This document shows, in pieces, positions 1-8,846 of a DNA stretch of 64,000 nucleotides; position 1 is the stretch's first letter; every line of letters begins with the position of its first letter. Below the pieces are notes generated by a model, which was not told the origin of the DNA, ran no database searches, and was given only the letters and a program-made list of their open reading frames with translations. Both the position numbers and the translations under genes were made by a program. Source of the DNA: Robinsoniella peoriensis (GTDB lineage: Bacteria > Bacillota > Clostridia > Lachnospirales > Lachnospiraceae); the NCBI RefSeq assembly GCF_000797495.1, contig NZ_JTGN01000011.1, positions 62,001 through 126,000 on the forward strand, in the 5' to 3' direction.

Positions 1-1
1 T

Positions 2-583
2 GTATTCTCTGCCAGCTATTCCAGAGACAGCCATATACACCTTGGAGAAAATGACTGTATCGGCATGCTCATCATTAAAAGCGGTGAAATGAGAACTTAT
101 TTACTTTCGGAAACCGGAAAAGAAGTGACACTATACCGGCTGGGTGCAGGTGAAGTCTGTATCTTATCCGCTTCCTGCGTTCTTCATACCATTACCTTTG
201 ATGTATATATTGACGCTGCCAGGGACTGTGAAATACTCCTGATTAACTCTTCTGCTGTCTCCAGGCTTATGGAAGAAAATATACATGTGGAAGCCTACGC
301 ATATAAACTGGCAACCGAACGTTTCTCTGATGTTATGTGGGCGATGCAGCAGATCTTATTTATGAGTTTTGACAAGCGTCTGGCAATCTTCCTGCTGGAC
401 GAATGCAGCCGTACAAAGTCAGATATAATCAAAATGACTCACGAGCAAATTGCAAAATATACAGGAAGTGCCAGAGAAGTCGTTTCCCGTATGCTAAAGT
501 ACTTTTCCTCAGAAGGATTTGTGGAATTATCAAGAGGCGGTATCCGGCTGCTGGATAAGAAAAGATTAAAAGAACTTCTGTAA
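2..583 (+). CDS. Crp/Fnr family transcriptional regulator (5' partial)
   Basis: The C-terminal 193 codons of a cAMP-receptor-like regulator; the frame is open from base 2, so the start lies upstream of the window. The sensor part ends in a typical cyclic-nucleotide-binding beta-barrel, with a Gly-Glu-rich turn and the segment GEVCILSASCVL that recurs in clostridial Fnr-like proteins. A winged helix follows: the region reading EQIAKYTGSAREVVSRML is the recognition-helix portion. No four-Cys Fnr cluster is visible in the part present, so the signal is unknown. It ends at a strong terminator shared with the opposing gene. Family membership is secure; its targets are not, although the redox genes next door are plausible. 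Confidence 0.88.
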   Translation, partial: VFSASYSRDSHIHLGENDCIGMLIIKSGEMRTYLLSETGKEVTLYRLGAGEVCILSASCVLHTITFDVYIDAARDCEILLINSSAVSRLMEENIHVEAYAYKLATERFSDVMWAMQQILFMSFDKRLAIFLLDECSRTKSDIIKMTHEQIAKYTGSAREVVSRMLKYFSSEGFVELSRGGIRLLDKKRLKELL

Positions 584-590
584 TTCATCT

Positions 591-638
591 AAAAACAGGT
601 GGACCCAAAACATTTACGTTTTGGGTCCACCTGTTTTT
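591..638. terminator. Bidirectional intrinsic terminator
   Basis: A perfect 21-bp inverted repeat (arms 591-611 and 618-638) around a 6-base loop, with an A tract on one side and a T tract on the other. It can end both the Crp/Fnr gene (+) and the DUF6465 gene (-), and its edge touches the latter's stop codon. Confidence 0.95.
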
Positions 639-1069
639 TACAGTGCGAATGATGCACTCAGTTCTTCATTAATTGTATAATATACCATTTTTTCTTCCGG
701 CTTAACATATACATCCATAGTCTTCAAATCCGCAATACGATTGCCGGCATCCTTCCAGATCTTTTTCACCTGGGCAATGATATCCTGTTCATTATATTCT
801 GCATCACGAAACTGCACGTAAAAATTCGTTTTCTTCGATGCCCGTTTTTTAGCTGCCGTGCCCGTTGTCATAGAATCAGTTTCTGCTGTTTTCTGAACAG
901 ATATTACACTTTCTTCATTTTGAACCACTTCAGCCTGCGCTGTTTGCACTGATGCTGCCTCTGGAATTACTTCTTTTGTAACTTCTTTCGCTTCTTCTCT
1001 TGTTTCATTTTCAATGACATTAGCTGTCATCATCTTATTTTTCTTCTTTAAATGTCTTTTTTTAGCCAT
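638..1069 (-). CDS. DUF6465 family protein
   Basis: 143 residues. Residues 1-12 are Lys/Arg-rich (MAKKRHLKKKNK), residues about 15-75 are a low-complexity acidic and Ala/Val/Thr-rich linker, and the conserved part is about 80-143, beginning TNFYVQF. That C-terminal block matches DUF6465, a small domain I associate with Lachnospiraceae; no function is established. There is no signal peptide or membrane segment. The start follows an AGGAGG site, and a fully consensus promoter lies 30 bases upstream, so the gene is probably well expressed as a single-gene unit ended by the shared terminator. The basic head and flexible linker would suit a nucleic-acid-associated protein, but that is only an inference. 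Confidence 0.75.
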   Translation of the reverse strand: MAKKRHLKKKNKMMTANVIENETREEAKEVTKEVIPEAASVQTAQAEVVQNEESVISVQKTAETDSMTTGTAAKKRASKKTNFYVQFRDAEYNEQDIIAQVKKIWKDAGNRIADLKTMDVYVKPEEKMVYYTINEELSASFAL

Positions 1070-1098
1070 ATGTTCCTCCTGTTGAATTTCCGACAGTT

Positions 1099-1127
1099 AT
1101 TATAGTATTATTTTCGGAAAATGTCAA
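1099..1127 (-). promoter_or_regulatory. Consensus promoter of the DUF6465 gene
   Basis: On the minus strand, TTGACA, 17 bases, TATAAT: both hexamers match consensus. An inverted repeat TTTCCGA...TCGGAAA (1087-1093 and 1114-1120) brackets the -10 region and could be an operator. Confidence 0.85.
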
Positions 1128-1198
1128 AATTTTTTAAAATTGCAGGAGAAACATGGAACATCATGATTACTTTAAAAGGTTATCTCTCCACATAATGC

Positions 1199-3700
1199 CT
1201 ATATAAACAAATTCACATTAGCCTCTTCCGCGTCCCCAAGATACGACGCCACACCTGCCAGTTCCACACCGTCTATCAGCTCTTCTCTGGTTATTCCCAT
1301 AACATCCATTGACATGGTGCATGCCACCAGTTTAATCCCGCTTGCCATGGCATGCTGCATTAATTCTTCCAGTGATTCTACATTTTTATCCTTCATTACT
1401 TTCTTCATCATTTTCGTACCCATACCAGCCATATTCATCCTGGATAGTTTTAATCTCCTGGTTCCTCTTGGCATCATAGCACCGAACATTTTTTCAATGA
1501 ATGGTTTCCTGACAGACTGTTTTTCTGTTTTACGCAGTGCATTCAATCCCCAGAAGGTAAAGAACATGGTCACCGGCCTGCCCATTGCTGCTGCTCCATT
1601 TGCAATGATAAAGGAAGCCAGCACTTTATCCAGATCTCCGCTGAATACAATTAAAGTCTTACCCTGTGGAAGGCTTACAGCATCTGCCTGGGAAACTCCC
1701 TGGCACACATTGGTTCCTTTTTTGATATAGACAAGGTTCTCTCTGTCTTTCCGCTCCGAATTAACAAATGTATTTCCTGTTCTTTTACACCATGCTTCAA
1801 TATCTCTGACAAATCCCATATCCGTTGCAGAAACCTGCAGGATCTGATTCTCTTCCATTTCTCCCAGGGTTTCATTTACTTTCATAATAGGCCCCGGACA
1901 CTGAAGTCCGCAGCAATCCAGAATTTTCATTTCTTTTTGTGCTGGAACGGATTCTGCTTTTACCTGCGCTGCTTTTATATCATCCTTTACCATTTCTTCT
2001 GAATCCTCCTCGTCTTCCCTGTCCTCATAATGCATTGATTTATAGAAACCAGTACCTCCGGACAATACCTTTACGTTTTCAAATCCATTTTGCATCAGTA
2101 TCCTGGCTCCGTTGTAAGACCTGACTCCTATGGCACAGTATACGATGATCATCCGGGTTTTCTCCAGTTCTCCCATTCTTCCCCGGAGTTCTCCAAGCGG
2201 AATATGATAAGACCCGGGAATCTGATATACCAGACGTTCCATCTCCTCGGTGACATCCAGGATTGTAAAAGCCGTATTTTCTTCCCCCTGCTCCTGAAGT
2301 TCATCCATTTCATCCCATCCAATAAAAGAAACCATGTGATCCAGTACATTGTGGGCTGTAAATCCCAGCATATTAACCGGATCTTTTGCTGAGGAATAAG
2401 GCGGAGCATAAGAAAGTTCCAACTCTTCCAGATCATATATGGTTCCATTTAAACGCATGGTGACTGCTAATGTATCGATTCTTTTATCTACACCGTCCTG
2501 ACCCACAATCTGCGCCCCTAAAATTTTACCTTCCATGTCAAACAGCATTTTTAATGTAAGAGGGACTGCACCGGGATAATAACCGGCATGGGACTTCTGG
2601 TTAATCAAGACCGTTTCATAATCTTCGCCCTTTACCCTGCCCATTTTCTTCAGGGTCTTTTCATTTACTCCCACTGCTGCAGCAGTCAGGTCAAAGACCT
2701 GTGCTACGGAGGTTCCCTGGGAACCATGATATTTCTTTTTATCCCCGGCTATATTATCAGCACAGATCCTTGCCTGCTTATTTGCAGGTCCTGCAAGAGG
2801 AACCATTGCAGGATTCTTTAATACGAAATTTTCAACCTGGATCACATCTCCTACCGCATAGATATCCGGATTTGTGGTTCTTAAGTATTCATCTACCACA
2901 ATGCCGCCCCGTTCATTTAACTGAAGCCCGGCTTCCTTAGCCAGGATACTGTTTGGGCGTACTCCAATGGATAAAATTACAAGATCTGCCGTTACTACTT
3001 TCCCGCTTCCCAAGGTAATCTGTGTTGTACCTAACCGGTCTTCAAAGCTGGAAACCCCATCACCCAATATCACTTCCACACCGTTCATCTGCATGTTTTC
3101 ATGGAGAAGATGCGCCATTTCTTTGTCAATTGGCGCCATCACCTGATCCTGCATCTCGATAATGGTTACCTCAATTCCTGCCCGGTGCAAGTTTTCAGCC
3201 ATCTCAAGACCGATGAATCCTCCGCCGATGACTGCTGCTCTTTGGGGATGTTTTTCCTCTGCAAATGCCTTTATTTTATCGGTATCCGGTACGGTCCACA
3301 GTGTATAGATTCCTTCTCCGTCAATCCCTTTAATCGGCGGCTTTAGCGGGGATGACCCTGTTGCTATAACCAGATTATCATATACTTCTTCATAAGTTTC
3401 ATTTGTCTCAAGATTCTGAACCGTAACACATTTGCGGTCCGGTTGTATTTTTATAACTTCGCTGTAAATACGGACATCTATATTGAATTTCTTTTTCATT
3501 CCCTGGGGTGTCTGTAAAAGCAGTGCATCGCGGCTTTTGATTACATCTCCGATATAATAAGGCAGACCGCAGTTTGCATAAGAAATATAGCCCCCTTTTT
3601 CAAATACAACTATTTCCATTGATTCGTCGCGTCTTCTAAGGCGTGCCGCAGTGGTGGCTCCACCTGCAACCCCGCCAATAATCACTGTTTTTTTACCCAT
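1199..3700 (-). CDS. CoA-disulfide reductase-like flavoprotein fused to rhodanese, TusA and DsrE domains
   Basis: 833 residues from an ATG behind AGAGG; an upstream in-frame extension of 25 codons lacks a ribosome site. Domain order: pyridine-nucleotide-disulfide oxidoreductase 1-450 (FAD motif near 8-20; SYANCGLPYY puts the single redox Cys at 44, as in CoA-disulfide/NADH peroxidase enzymes; NAD motif near 157-165), rhodanese 462-556 (active Cys 522 in VYCAIGVRS), TusA/SirA 591-660 (Cys 601 in GLQCPGP), DsrE/DsrF-like 681-833. An acidic hinge (about 559-572) separates rhodanese from TusA. Each domain handles thiol or persulfide sulfur in known families, so a sulfur-relay or persulfide/CoA-disulfide reductase role in the cytoplasm is likely; the substrate is inferred. 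Proximity to a Crp/Fnr gene, a catalase and an ACT protein fits a redox-response neighbourhood. Confidence 0.9.
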   Translation of the reverse strand: MGKKTVIIGGVAGGATTAARLRRRDESMEIVVFEKGGYISYANCGLPYYIGDVIKSRDALLLQTPQGMKKKFNIDVRIYSEVIKIQPDRKCVTVQNLETNETYEEVYDNLVIATGSSPLKPPIKGIDGEGIYTLWTVPDTDKIKAFAEEKHPQRAAVIGGGFIGLEMAENLHRAGIEVTIIEMQDQVMAPIDKEMAHLLHENMQMNGVEVILGDGVSSFEDRLGTTQITLGSGKVVTADLVILSIGVRPNSILAKEAGLQLNERGGIVVDEYLRTTNPDIYAVGDVIQVENFVLKNPAMVPLAGPANKQARICADNIAGDKKKYHGSQGTSVAQVFDLTAAAVGVNEKTLKKMGRVKGEDYETVLINQKSHAGYYPGAVPLTLKMLFDMEGKILGAQIVGQDGVDKRIDTLAVTMRLNGTIYDLEELELSYAPPYSSAKDPVNMLGFTAHNVLDHMVSFIGWDEMDELQEQGEENTAFTILDVTEEMERLVYQIPGSYHIPLGELRGRMGELEKTRMIIVYCAIGVRSYNGARILMQNGFENVKVLSGGTGFYKSMHYEDREDEEDSEEMVKDDIKAAQVKAESVPAQKEMKILDCCGLQCPGPIMKVNETLGEMEENQILQVSATDMGFVRDIEAWCKRTGNTFVNSERKDRENLVYIKKGTNVCQGVSQADAVSLPQGKTLIVFSGDLDKVLASFIIANGAAAMGRPVTMFFTFWGLNALRKTEKQSVRKPFIEKMFGAMMPRGTRRLKLSRMNMAGMGTKMMKKVMKDKNVESLEELMQHAMASGIKLVACTMSMDVMGITREELIDGVELAGVASYLGDAEEANVNLFI

Positions 3701-3833
3701 ATTATCATTACCTCTATTCTGATCATTTTTGACTCCGGCAAAAACTGGTTTCCATCGGTTTCGCCGCAAGATCATTATCTTAATATCATTATAATGGTTC
3801 TAATTCTCATTTACCGTGATCAAGTCACAAAAC

Positions 3834-3865
3834 AAAAAAATGGAAGATTTTTATCTCTTCCATTT
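3834..3865 (-). terminator. Intrinsic terminator after the ACT-domain gene
   Basis: Perfect 10-bp stem AAATGGAAGA / TCTTCCATTT followed on the minus strand by seven T, just 3' of the stop codon at 3871. Confidence 0.85.
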
Positions 3866-3870
3866 CCTGC

Positions 3871-4236
3871 TTATCGTATCCCGTATCCGTTTGTTTTTAA
3901 AGTCGCAACTGTTTTTTTCCAATTTTCTTCTTTTACAAAAACGTAGTCTGTATTAAAGGTGGATATTACAAAAATCCCCACTTCATGTTCCGCCAGCAGT
4001 TTCGATAGCTTGGCAATAACTCCAATCATGGAGAAATCCAGCACCCCTTCTATCCGAAATCCTCTCCATCCGTCTTCCCGCTCTAAAAATTGGTCCGGAA
4101 CCATATTTTCCGGGCAGACCAGGGACAATTCTTCGTCCGTTTTCCCTGTAAATACAAATTCTTCGTCATATGGGATCTTTGCCCCTGCCTTAAGCTTGCA
4201 CACACTAAATTTTGGTTCTAATAATCTTATATACAT
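3871..4236 (-). CDS. ACT domain-containing protein
   Basis: 121 residues. The C-terminal half (about 58-118, with LAEHEVGIFVISTFNTDYVFV) has the beta-alpha-beta-beta-alpha-beta pattern of an ACT domain, of the ACT_7/CASTOR-like type found in stand-alone proteins of this size. The N-terminal half has a second, more diverged beta-rich ACT-like unit. Such proteins bind small ligands, usually amino acids, but no target is known for this group. It is transcribed alone, diverging from the catalase gene, with its own terminator. A ribosome site (AAGGATAA) sits before the ATG. Confidence 0.8.
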   Translation of the reverse strand: MYIRLLEPKFSVCKLKAGAKIPYDEEFVFTGKTDEELSLVCPENMVPDQFLEREDGWRGFRIEGVLDFSMIGVIAKLSKLLAEHEVGIFVISTFNTDYVFVKEENWKKTVATLKTNGYGIR

Positions 4237-4409
4237 ATTATTTTATCCTTCCTGAAATCAAATATTCCAATTATATGCATTTATTTTACAATGCTGCTTC
4301 ATTCTTTACAAGACTTTCATAAAAAAATGAATGCCTTTTCAATGTCCAAGCTGCATTTTATATAAATTACCATATAATAAAAAAGCGATATTTAAAAAGG
4401 AGACTTCCC

Positions 4410-5831
4410 ATGCCACATCACTATCAATACGGTTCTCAGCCTAACCGATGCAATATGGGTCAGAACCGATGCACCCAGGATTCCCATTCCCCTTCCCAAA
4501 AATGCCGGAATCATAACATGGTTGAACACGCTCAGACAGTTGGTCCAGGCGGCCCCGTACTTTTACAGGACACCATTTTGCATGAAACTCTTGAGACCTT
4601 TGTCCATGAAAAAATCATAGAAAGAGCTGTACATACGAAAGGCTATGGAGCATTTGGATACTTTACGGCCTATCAGTCTATGCGCCCTTATACCAAAGCA
4701 TCCTTTTTACAGAAACCAGGTCAGGTAACCTACACCTTTTCACGGTTTTCTTTTGCCGTGAGTACAAAAGGAACCCCGGACACCGCCCGGAATGTAAGGG
4801 GATTTTCCACCAAATTCTATACAGACTGCGGCGTTTTTGATCTTCTCTGCAACCATATTCCTGTATTCTTAGTAAGAGATGCCATGAAATTCCCGGCTGC
4901 CATCAAATCCCTGTCACCGTCACCGGTAAACAACATTCCAAATGCACAGGCATTTTGGAATTTCGTGGCGGAAACTCCGGAAGCGACTCATTTTGTAACC
5001 CTTCTGTATTCAGATCTGGGGACGCTGGCAAGTTTTCGTTGTATGCGTACATACGGCGTCAATACTTACGTCTGGGAGAATGAAAAAGGAGTTCGGCGTT
5101 ATGTAAAATACCATTGGATACCATCCTGTCAGGAATGTACTTTAACCCGGGAAGAAGCAGCAAAACTGGCTGGCGAAAATCCCAATATTGCAGGGGAAGA
5201 ATTATACAATACCCTGGCCGGGGGTGAAACCTACCAGTATGAACTCTGCGTTCAGTTCATGAATGTGGACGAAGCCTGCAGCCTCACATTTGATCCTTTA
5301 GATGACACAAAAGTCTGGAATCAGGAACAATTTCCTCTTTCAAGGGTAGGATGCCTCACCTTAGACCGCAATGTGGATAATTATCAGCAGCAGGTAGAAA
5401 AAGCTGCCTTTTCCCCTTCTAACCTGATTGATGGAATCCAGCTTTCTGCAGATAAGATGCTGCAGGGACGTTCCTTTATCTACTGGGATGCACAGCGAAG
5501 AAGAATTGGTCCGGATTTCAGGGATGTTCCGGTCAATCATGAAGAAAAATGGACACCAGGACAATTGGTTTCCAGCGGCACCGGGGAATGTATCTCCGGC
5601 TCCATTGAACGCTCTGAAATTCTAAAAGAAGACAATTTCACCCAGGCTGGGGAACGTTATCTTTCTCTTTGTCAGGAAGCACGTGACCATCTGGTTGACA
5701 ACATTGCTTCCGAATTGTATACCACTTCTGAAAATATTCAGAAATGCGTGCTCAGCTACCTGTTCGCAGCGAATCAGGAATATGGAACCCGAGTTCAGGA
5801 ATGTATGTGCTGGTATCAAAGACAGCATTAA
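4410..5831 (+). CDS. Monofunctional heme catalase, diverged
   Basis: 473 residues, close to small-subunit catalases (about 480-505). Catalytic positions are kept: His75 in ERAVHTKG, Asn148 in LCNHIPVF, Arg354 and the proximal heme ligand Tyr358 in GRSFIYWD. It should convert hydrogen peroxide to water and oxygen in the cytoplasm. Several otherwise very conserved spots differ: the usual NN before the TP loop is NH, the DTHRHRLG segment reads DAQRRRIG, and the GFGSHT-type segment reads TYGVNT. Residues 1-40 are an unusual His/Cys/Gln-rich head absent from classical catalases. The start follows AAAGGAG. The DUF4491 gene begins 28 bases downstream, so the two are probably co-transcribed. A catalase in an otherwise strict-anaerobe gene set suggests oxygen defence. 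Activity is likely but not assured. Confidence 0.88.
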   Translation: MPHHYQYGSQPNRCNMGQNRCTQDSHSPSQKCRNHNMVEHAQTVGPGGPVLLQDTILHETLETFVHEKIIERAVHTKGYGAFGYFTAYQSMRPYTKASFLQKPGQVTYTFSRFSFAVSTKGTPDTARNVRGFSTKFYTDCGVFDLLCNHIPVFLVRDAMKFPAAIKSLSPSPVNNIPNAQAFWNFVAETPEATHFVTLLYSDLGTLASFRCMRTYGVNTYVWENEKGVRRYVKYHWIPSCQECTLTREEAAKLAGENPNIAGEELYNTLAGGETYQYELCVQFMNVDEACSLTFDPLDDTKVWNQEQFPLSRVGCLTLDRNVDNYQQQVEKAAFSPSNLIDGIQLSADKMLQGRSFIYWDAQRRRIGPDFRDVPVNHEEKWTPGQLVSSGTGECISGSIERSEILKEDNFTQAGERYLSLCQEARDHLVDNIASELYTTSENIQKCVLSYLFAANQEYGTRVQECMCWYQRQH

Positions 5832-5859
5832 TTCTCATAATAAGAAAGGAAACAAACTT

Positions 5860-6207
5860 ATGTATTTTGAAGGTTTACTGATTGGTTTATTTGCATTTTT
5901 GACCATTGGCGTGTTTCATCCCATCGTCATCAAAGGAGAATACTACTTCTCCAGTAAAATCTGGCCACTCTTCCTGCTTGCCGGAGTTCTTTGCTTAGTC
6001 CTTACCGTTAATATTGAAAACACCATGTTCTCTTCCCTGTTCAGTATCTTAAGCTTCACCTGTTTTTGGAGCATCGTAGAATTAAAAGAACAGGAAGAGC
6101 GGGTTGCCAAAGGCTGGTTTCCAAAGAATCCAGACCGCCCGGAAAAATTAAAATTAAAATTTAAAATGAAAAAGCCCTGTAAGAAGTCTTCCAAAAGTGT
6201 TTCATAA
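5860..6207 (+). CDS. DUF4491 family membrane protein
   Basis: 115 residues from an ATG behind AAAGGA; a longer in-frame reading into the catalase gene has no support. Three hydrophobic segments (about 3-22, 33-50, 57-74) are followed by the signature ELKEQEERVAKGWFPKNP and a Lys-rich tail (about 95-115). The family is small, membrane-bound and uncharacterised, typical of Firmicutes. It sits 28 bases after the catalase and probably shares its transcript, but I can infer no function. Confidence 0.85.
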   Translation: MYFEGLLIGLFAFLTIGVFHPIVIKGEYYFSSKIWPLFLLAGVLCLVLTVNIENTMFSSLFSILSFTCFWSIVELKEQEERVAKGWFPKNPDRPEKLKLKFKMKKPCKKSSKSVS

Positions 6208-6234
6208 TAACTAATTCCCTATTTCCCCATGAAA

Positions 6235-6283
6235 ATACCTCCTAAGTAGATTTTGGTTATTACCTTGTCTGCTTAAGAGGTAT
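6235..6283. terminator. Inverted repeat between convergent genes, likely terminator
   Basis: ATACCTC...GAGGTAT arms extended by TAAGTAGA/TCTGCTTA (16 bp with one mismatch and one G-T pair). It lies between convergent genes ending at 6207 and 6322. No clean T tract on either side, hence moderate confidence. Confidence 0.55.
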
Positions 6284-6321
6284 CATATCAGATAATGGGA
6301 CCGCCTTTCTTAATTTTTCTG

Positions 6322-7722
6322 TTATTTCCACCCACCTGGAAGATAACCCATTGTTGCAGCAATCATATCATTGGCTAAAGAGCGAATATCATCTTCACTG
6401 CAGTTTTTACCTGTAAATGCCGGATCATTGAGAAATGCTTTTACAACAGCTTCTTTACTGCAGTTCATGGCTGCCTCCATGATATATTCATGATTTTCAA
6501 TATGCGGCATAATCAGGGTTTTTACGGAATCCGGTATCCCGCCTGCTACAACCGGGCGGATGGCATCCCGTTCAAACACTGCATTTGTTTCTACCACTGC
6601 ACCCAGCGGAAGATTGGGAATCTGTCCAAAGCTGTTTGGAATATTCACATTGCTGATAACCCGTTCAAGCCCGCATAATGCTTTTATCAAAAGAATCCCT
6701 TCTTCTCCGGTAGGCCTTAATTCCACTTCTTCTTCCTGTGTCAGCAGTTTTTTACTTTTGTCCAGACGATTTTTCAGGTCTTCTTTTCTCCACTCAACTG
6801 TTGTCAGTCCGAATTTCCATTCTTCTACTGAATCTGGATCTTTCAGGTACTCATTTCCCGGCATAAACTCTGCCAGATGACGGTCTCCTGCTGCTGCAAT
6901 CAGACCATACCTTCGAAACAGGTCAAACTTCACACGGTGTGAGCATGCAAAACATGCATTTGCCCAATTGGTATCTCTTTCCACATACCCTTCTTCAAAG
7001 TGCTTCTCTATATAATCCCGATACACCGGGAACAAGTCCATTCCTTTATAAGATGCATAGTCAAACCACGTAAAATGGTTAATACCCAGAACATTCACCT
7101 GTATATCTCTGCGGTTGACCTCTTCCAATCCATAAGTATCTTCTAAAATGCCTTTTAATACTTTCTGGGTGCCAAATACTTCATGACAGCATCCAAAAGC
7201 CTTTATCCCGGGGAAGACCTCGTACAGGGTTTTTACACACAGAGACATTGGATTGGTATAGTTTATTACCCAGGCATTTGGTGCATGGTCACGGATTGCT
7301 TTTGCGATTTCAACAAACATGGGAATCGTCCGCAGTGCACGGATCATTCCTCCCGGACCTGCCGTATCACCTACTGACTGGTAAATTCCAAGTCTTTCGG
7401 GCAAATGCACATCTGCTGCCATTTCTTCAAAAGTCCCCGGTAAAATGGAAATCACAATAAAATCTGCACCTGACAGTGCTGCCTGCAGGCTGTCATAAGT
7501 TTTATATTCCCATTTTCCCACCGCTTCGCTGCGTTCACTTACATGATTTCCAATGACTTCATTTGCTTTTGCAGCCTCTTTGTCGATATCATATAAGCGG
7601 ATGGTACCACTCATGCGGGGTTCCATAGCCAGATCCGTCATAAATGTCCATGCCCATCCTCTGGAACCTCCCCCGATATAAGTTATTTGTACATCTGATG
7701 CTTTGTCGTGATTATACTTCAT
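6322..7722 (-). CDS. Glycoside hydrolase family 4 (NAD/metal-dependent alpha-glycosidase)
   Basis: 466 residues from an ATG behind AGCAGGT; a TTG 13 codons upstream is less well placed. The N-terminal Rossmann motif YIGGGSRGW (15-23) binds NAD; INYTNPM (153-159) and GCCHEV (177-182) carry the substrate Asn and the metal-binding Cys/His typical of GH4. GH4 enzymes cleave by a redox-assisted elimination needing NAD and Mn or a similar metal. The CHEV form of the motif is, as I recall, linked with alpha-glucosidases rather than galactosidases or phospho-glucosidases, so an unphosphorylated alpha-glycoside is the best guess. It is divergent from an AraC regulator and near an ABC sugar importer. 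Cytoplasmic, with no signal peptide. Confidence 0.9.
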   Translation of the reverse strand: MKYNHDKASDVQITYIGGGSRGWAWTFMTDLAMEPRMSGTIRLYDIDKEAAKANEVIGNHVSERSEAVGKWEYKTYDSLQAALSGADFIVISILPGTFEEMAADVHLPERLGIYQSVGDTAGPGGMIRALRTIPMFVEIAKAIRDHAPNAWVINYTNPMSLCVKTLYEVFPGIKAFGCCHEVFGTQKVLKGILEDTYGLEEVNRRDIQVNVLGINHFTWFDYASYKGMDLFPVYRDYIEKHFEEGYVERDTNWANACFACSHRVKFDLFRRYGLIAAAGDRHLAEFMPGNEYLKDPDSVEEWKFGLTTVEWRKEDLKNRLDKSKKLLTQEEEVELRPTGEEGILLIKALCGLERVISNVNIPNSFGQIPNLPLGAVVETNAVFERDAIRPVVAGGIPDSVKTLIMPHIENHEYIMEAAMNCSKEAVVKAFLNDPAFTGKNCSEDDIRSLANDMIAATMGYLPGGWK

Positions 7723-7838
7723 GCGATTACCTGCTTTCTTTAAATTAATTACTGTTTTCAATGCGTACCCGATACCTGCAGCTTTATGAACTACTGGACA
7801 TTACGACAAAATATAATATAATGTTTTATATATTCTAT

Positions 7839-7876
7839 ATCTAGTACATCCGGACAGTAACGATAGAGTACTAGAT
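7839..7876. repeat. Inverted repeat in the GH4/AraC divergent region
   Basis: Perfect 9-bp arms ATCTAGTAC (7839-7847) and GTACTAGAT (7868-7876), 20 bases apart, just 5' of the AraC ribosome site. Candidate operator or 5'-UTR hairpin. Confidence 0.5.
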
Positions 7877-7898
7877 TATTCATACAAAGGAGACAAAT

Positions 7899-8807
7899 AT
7901 GCGCAAAGTCCTGTATAGTGAAAGTATCGACGGTATTATGATTGACCGGGTCGTACGAGATTACGAATTTACCATGCCATCCAAACACACCCATGATGAA
8001 TATGAGATCTATTATCTGGTGGAAGGTGAGCGCTACTATTTTATAGAAAAACAAACTTACCACATTAAAAAGGGAAGCCTGGTCTTCATAAACCGCAACC
8101 AGATCCACAAGACCGGTCAGTACGGCGACTCCTACCATGAACGTATTGTGATCGAATTTCTGGATGAGCCTTTTTCTACATTTCTTGCTTCTACAGGGGA
8201 ACTTTCTCTGGCTGAGTTTTTCCGAAAAAACCAGGGGGTACTGCAGCTGGATGTTCCCCGGCAGAAATATGTCCTATCCCTCCTGGATGGAATCGCAGAT
8301 GAAATGTATACCTGTGATCCCGGATACCGGATGATGACGATGACAAAGCTTGCCAGACTTTTGTTCTTTGCCATGCGCCATTGGTCAAACAGTGTTTCAT
8401 CTGCTCCAACCACTGCACTTTCCACATCAGCTACTCATCAGAAGGTGTCGGAAGTGGCCTCCTTTATTACCGCAAATTATGATTCCGCCTGTTCACTTGC
8501 CCATATAGCCGATCATTTTTATATGAGCAAAAGCTATTTAAGCAGAATTTTCAAGGAAATAACCGGCTATACGGTCAATGAATATATCAATGTAAACCGC
8601 ATACAGCAGGCGCGGGTTCTGCTCGCGGAAACGGATTTAAGTATCACGGAGATTGCAGAACGGCTGGGCTATGAAAGCATCACCTATTTTGAAAAGATCT
8701 TTCGTAAGCATACCGAAACTTCTCCCCTGAAATACCGGAAGCAATTCAATAAAAGCATTGCACTGCCCCGTCCAAAATCCTTTGGTGCGGAAATTATGGA
8801 ATCCTGA
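7899..8807 (+). CDS. AraC family transcriptional regulator
   Basis: 302 residues behind AAAGGAGAC. The N-terminal about 20-100 is a cupin-like sugar-sensing barrel (KHTHDEYEIYYLVEG, then LVFINRNQIHKTG). The C-terminal about 195-290 has the two AraC helix-turn-helix motifs (LAHIADHFYMSKSYLSRIFKE and ITEIAERLGYESITYFEKIFRK), ending in a typical SPLKYRKQ. It lies between the divergent GH4 gene and the convergent glycosidase/ABC operon, so it is the natural candidate to activate both in response to the imported sugar. Ligand unknown. Confidence 0.92.
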   Translation: MRKVLYSESIDGIMIDRVVRDYEFTMPSKHTHDEYEIYYLVEGERYYFIEKQTYHIKKGSLVFINRNQIHKTGQYGDSYHERIVIEFLDEPFSTFLASTGELSLAEFFRKNQGVLQLDVPRQKYVLSLLDGIADEMYTCDPGYRMMTMTKLARLLFFAMRHWSNSVSSAPTTALSTSATHQKVSEVASFITANYDSACSLAHIADHFYMSKSYLSRIFKEITGYTVNEYINVNRIQQARVLLAETDLSITEIAERLGYESITYFEKIFRKHTETSPLKYRKQFNKSIALPRPKSFGAEIMES

Positions 8808-8846
8808 TACAATTTATTCCATGATTTCCCTGTTAGAACAAAAAAA

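Noticed and set aside
4358..4377. PerR box before the catalase gene
   Set aside because: There is a TTATAT-N8-ATATAA inverted repeat near a TATAAT box, but it does not match the 7-1-7 PerR consensus.
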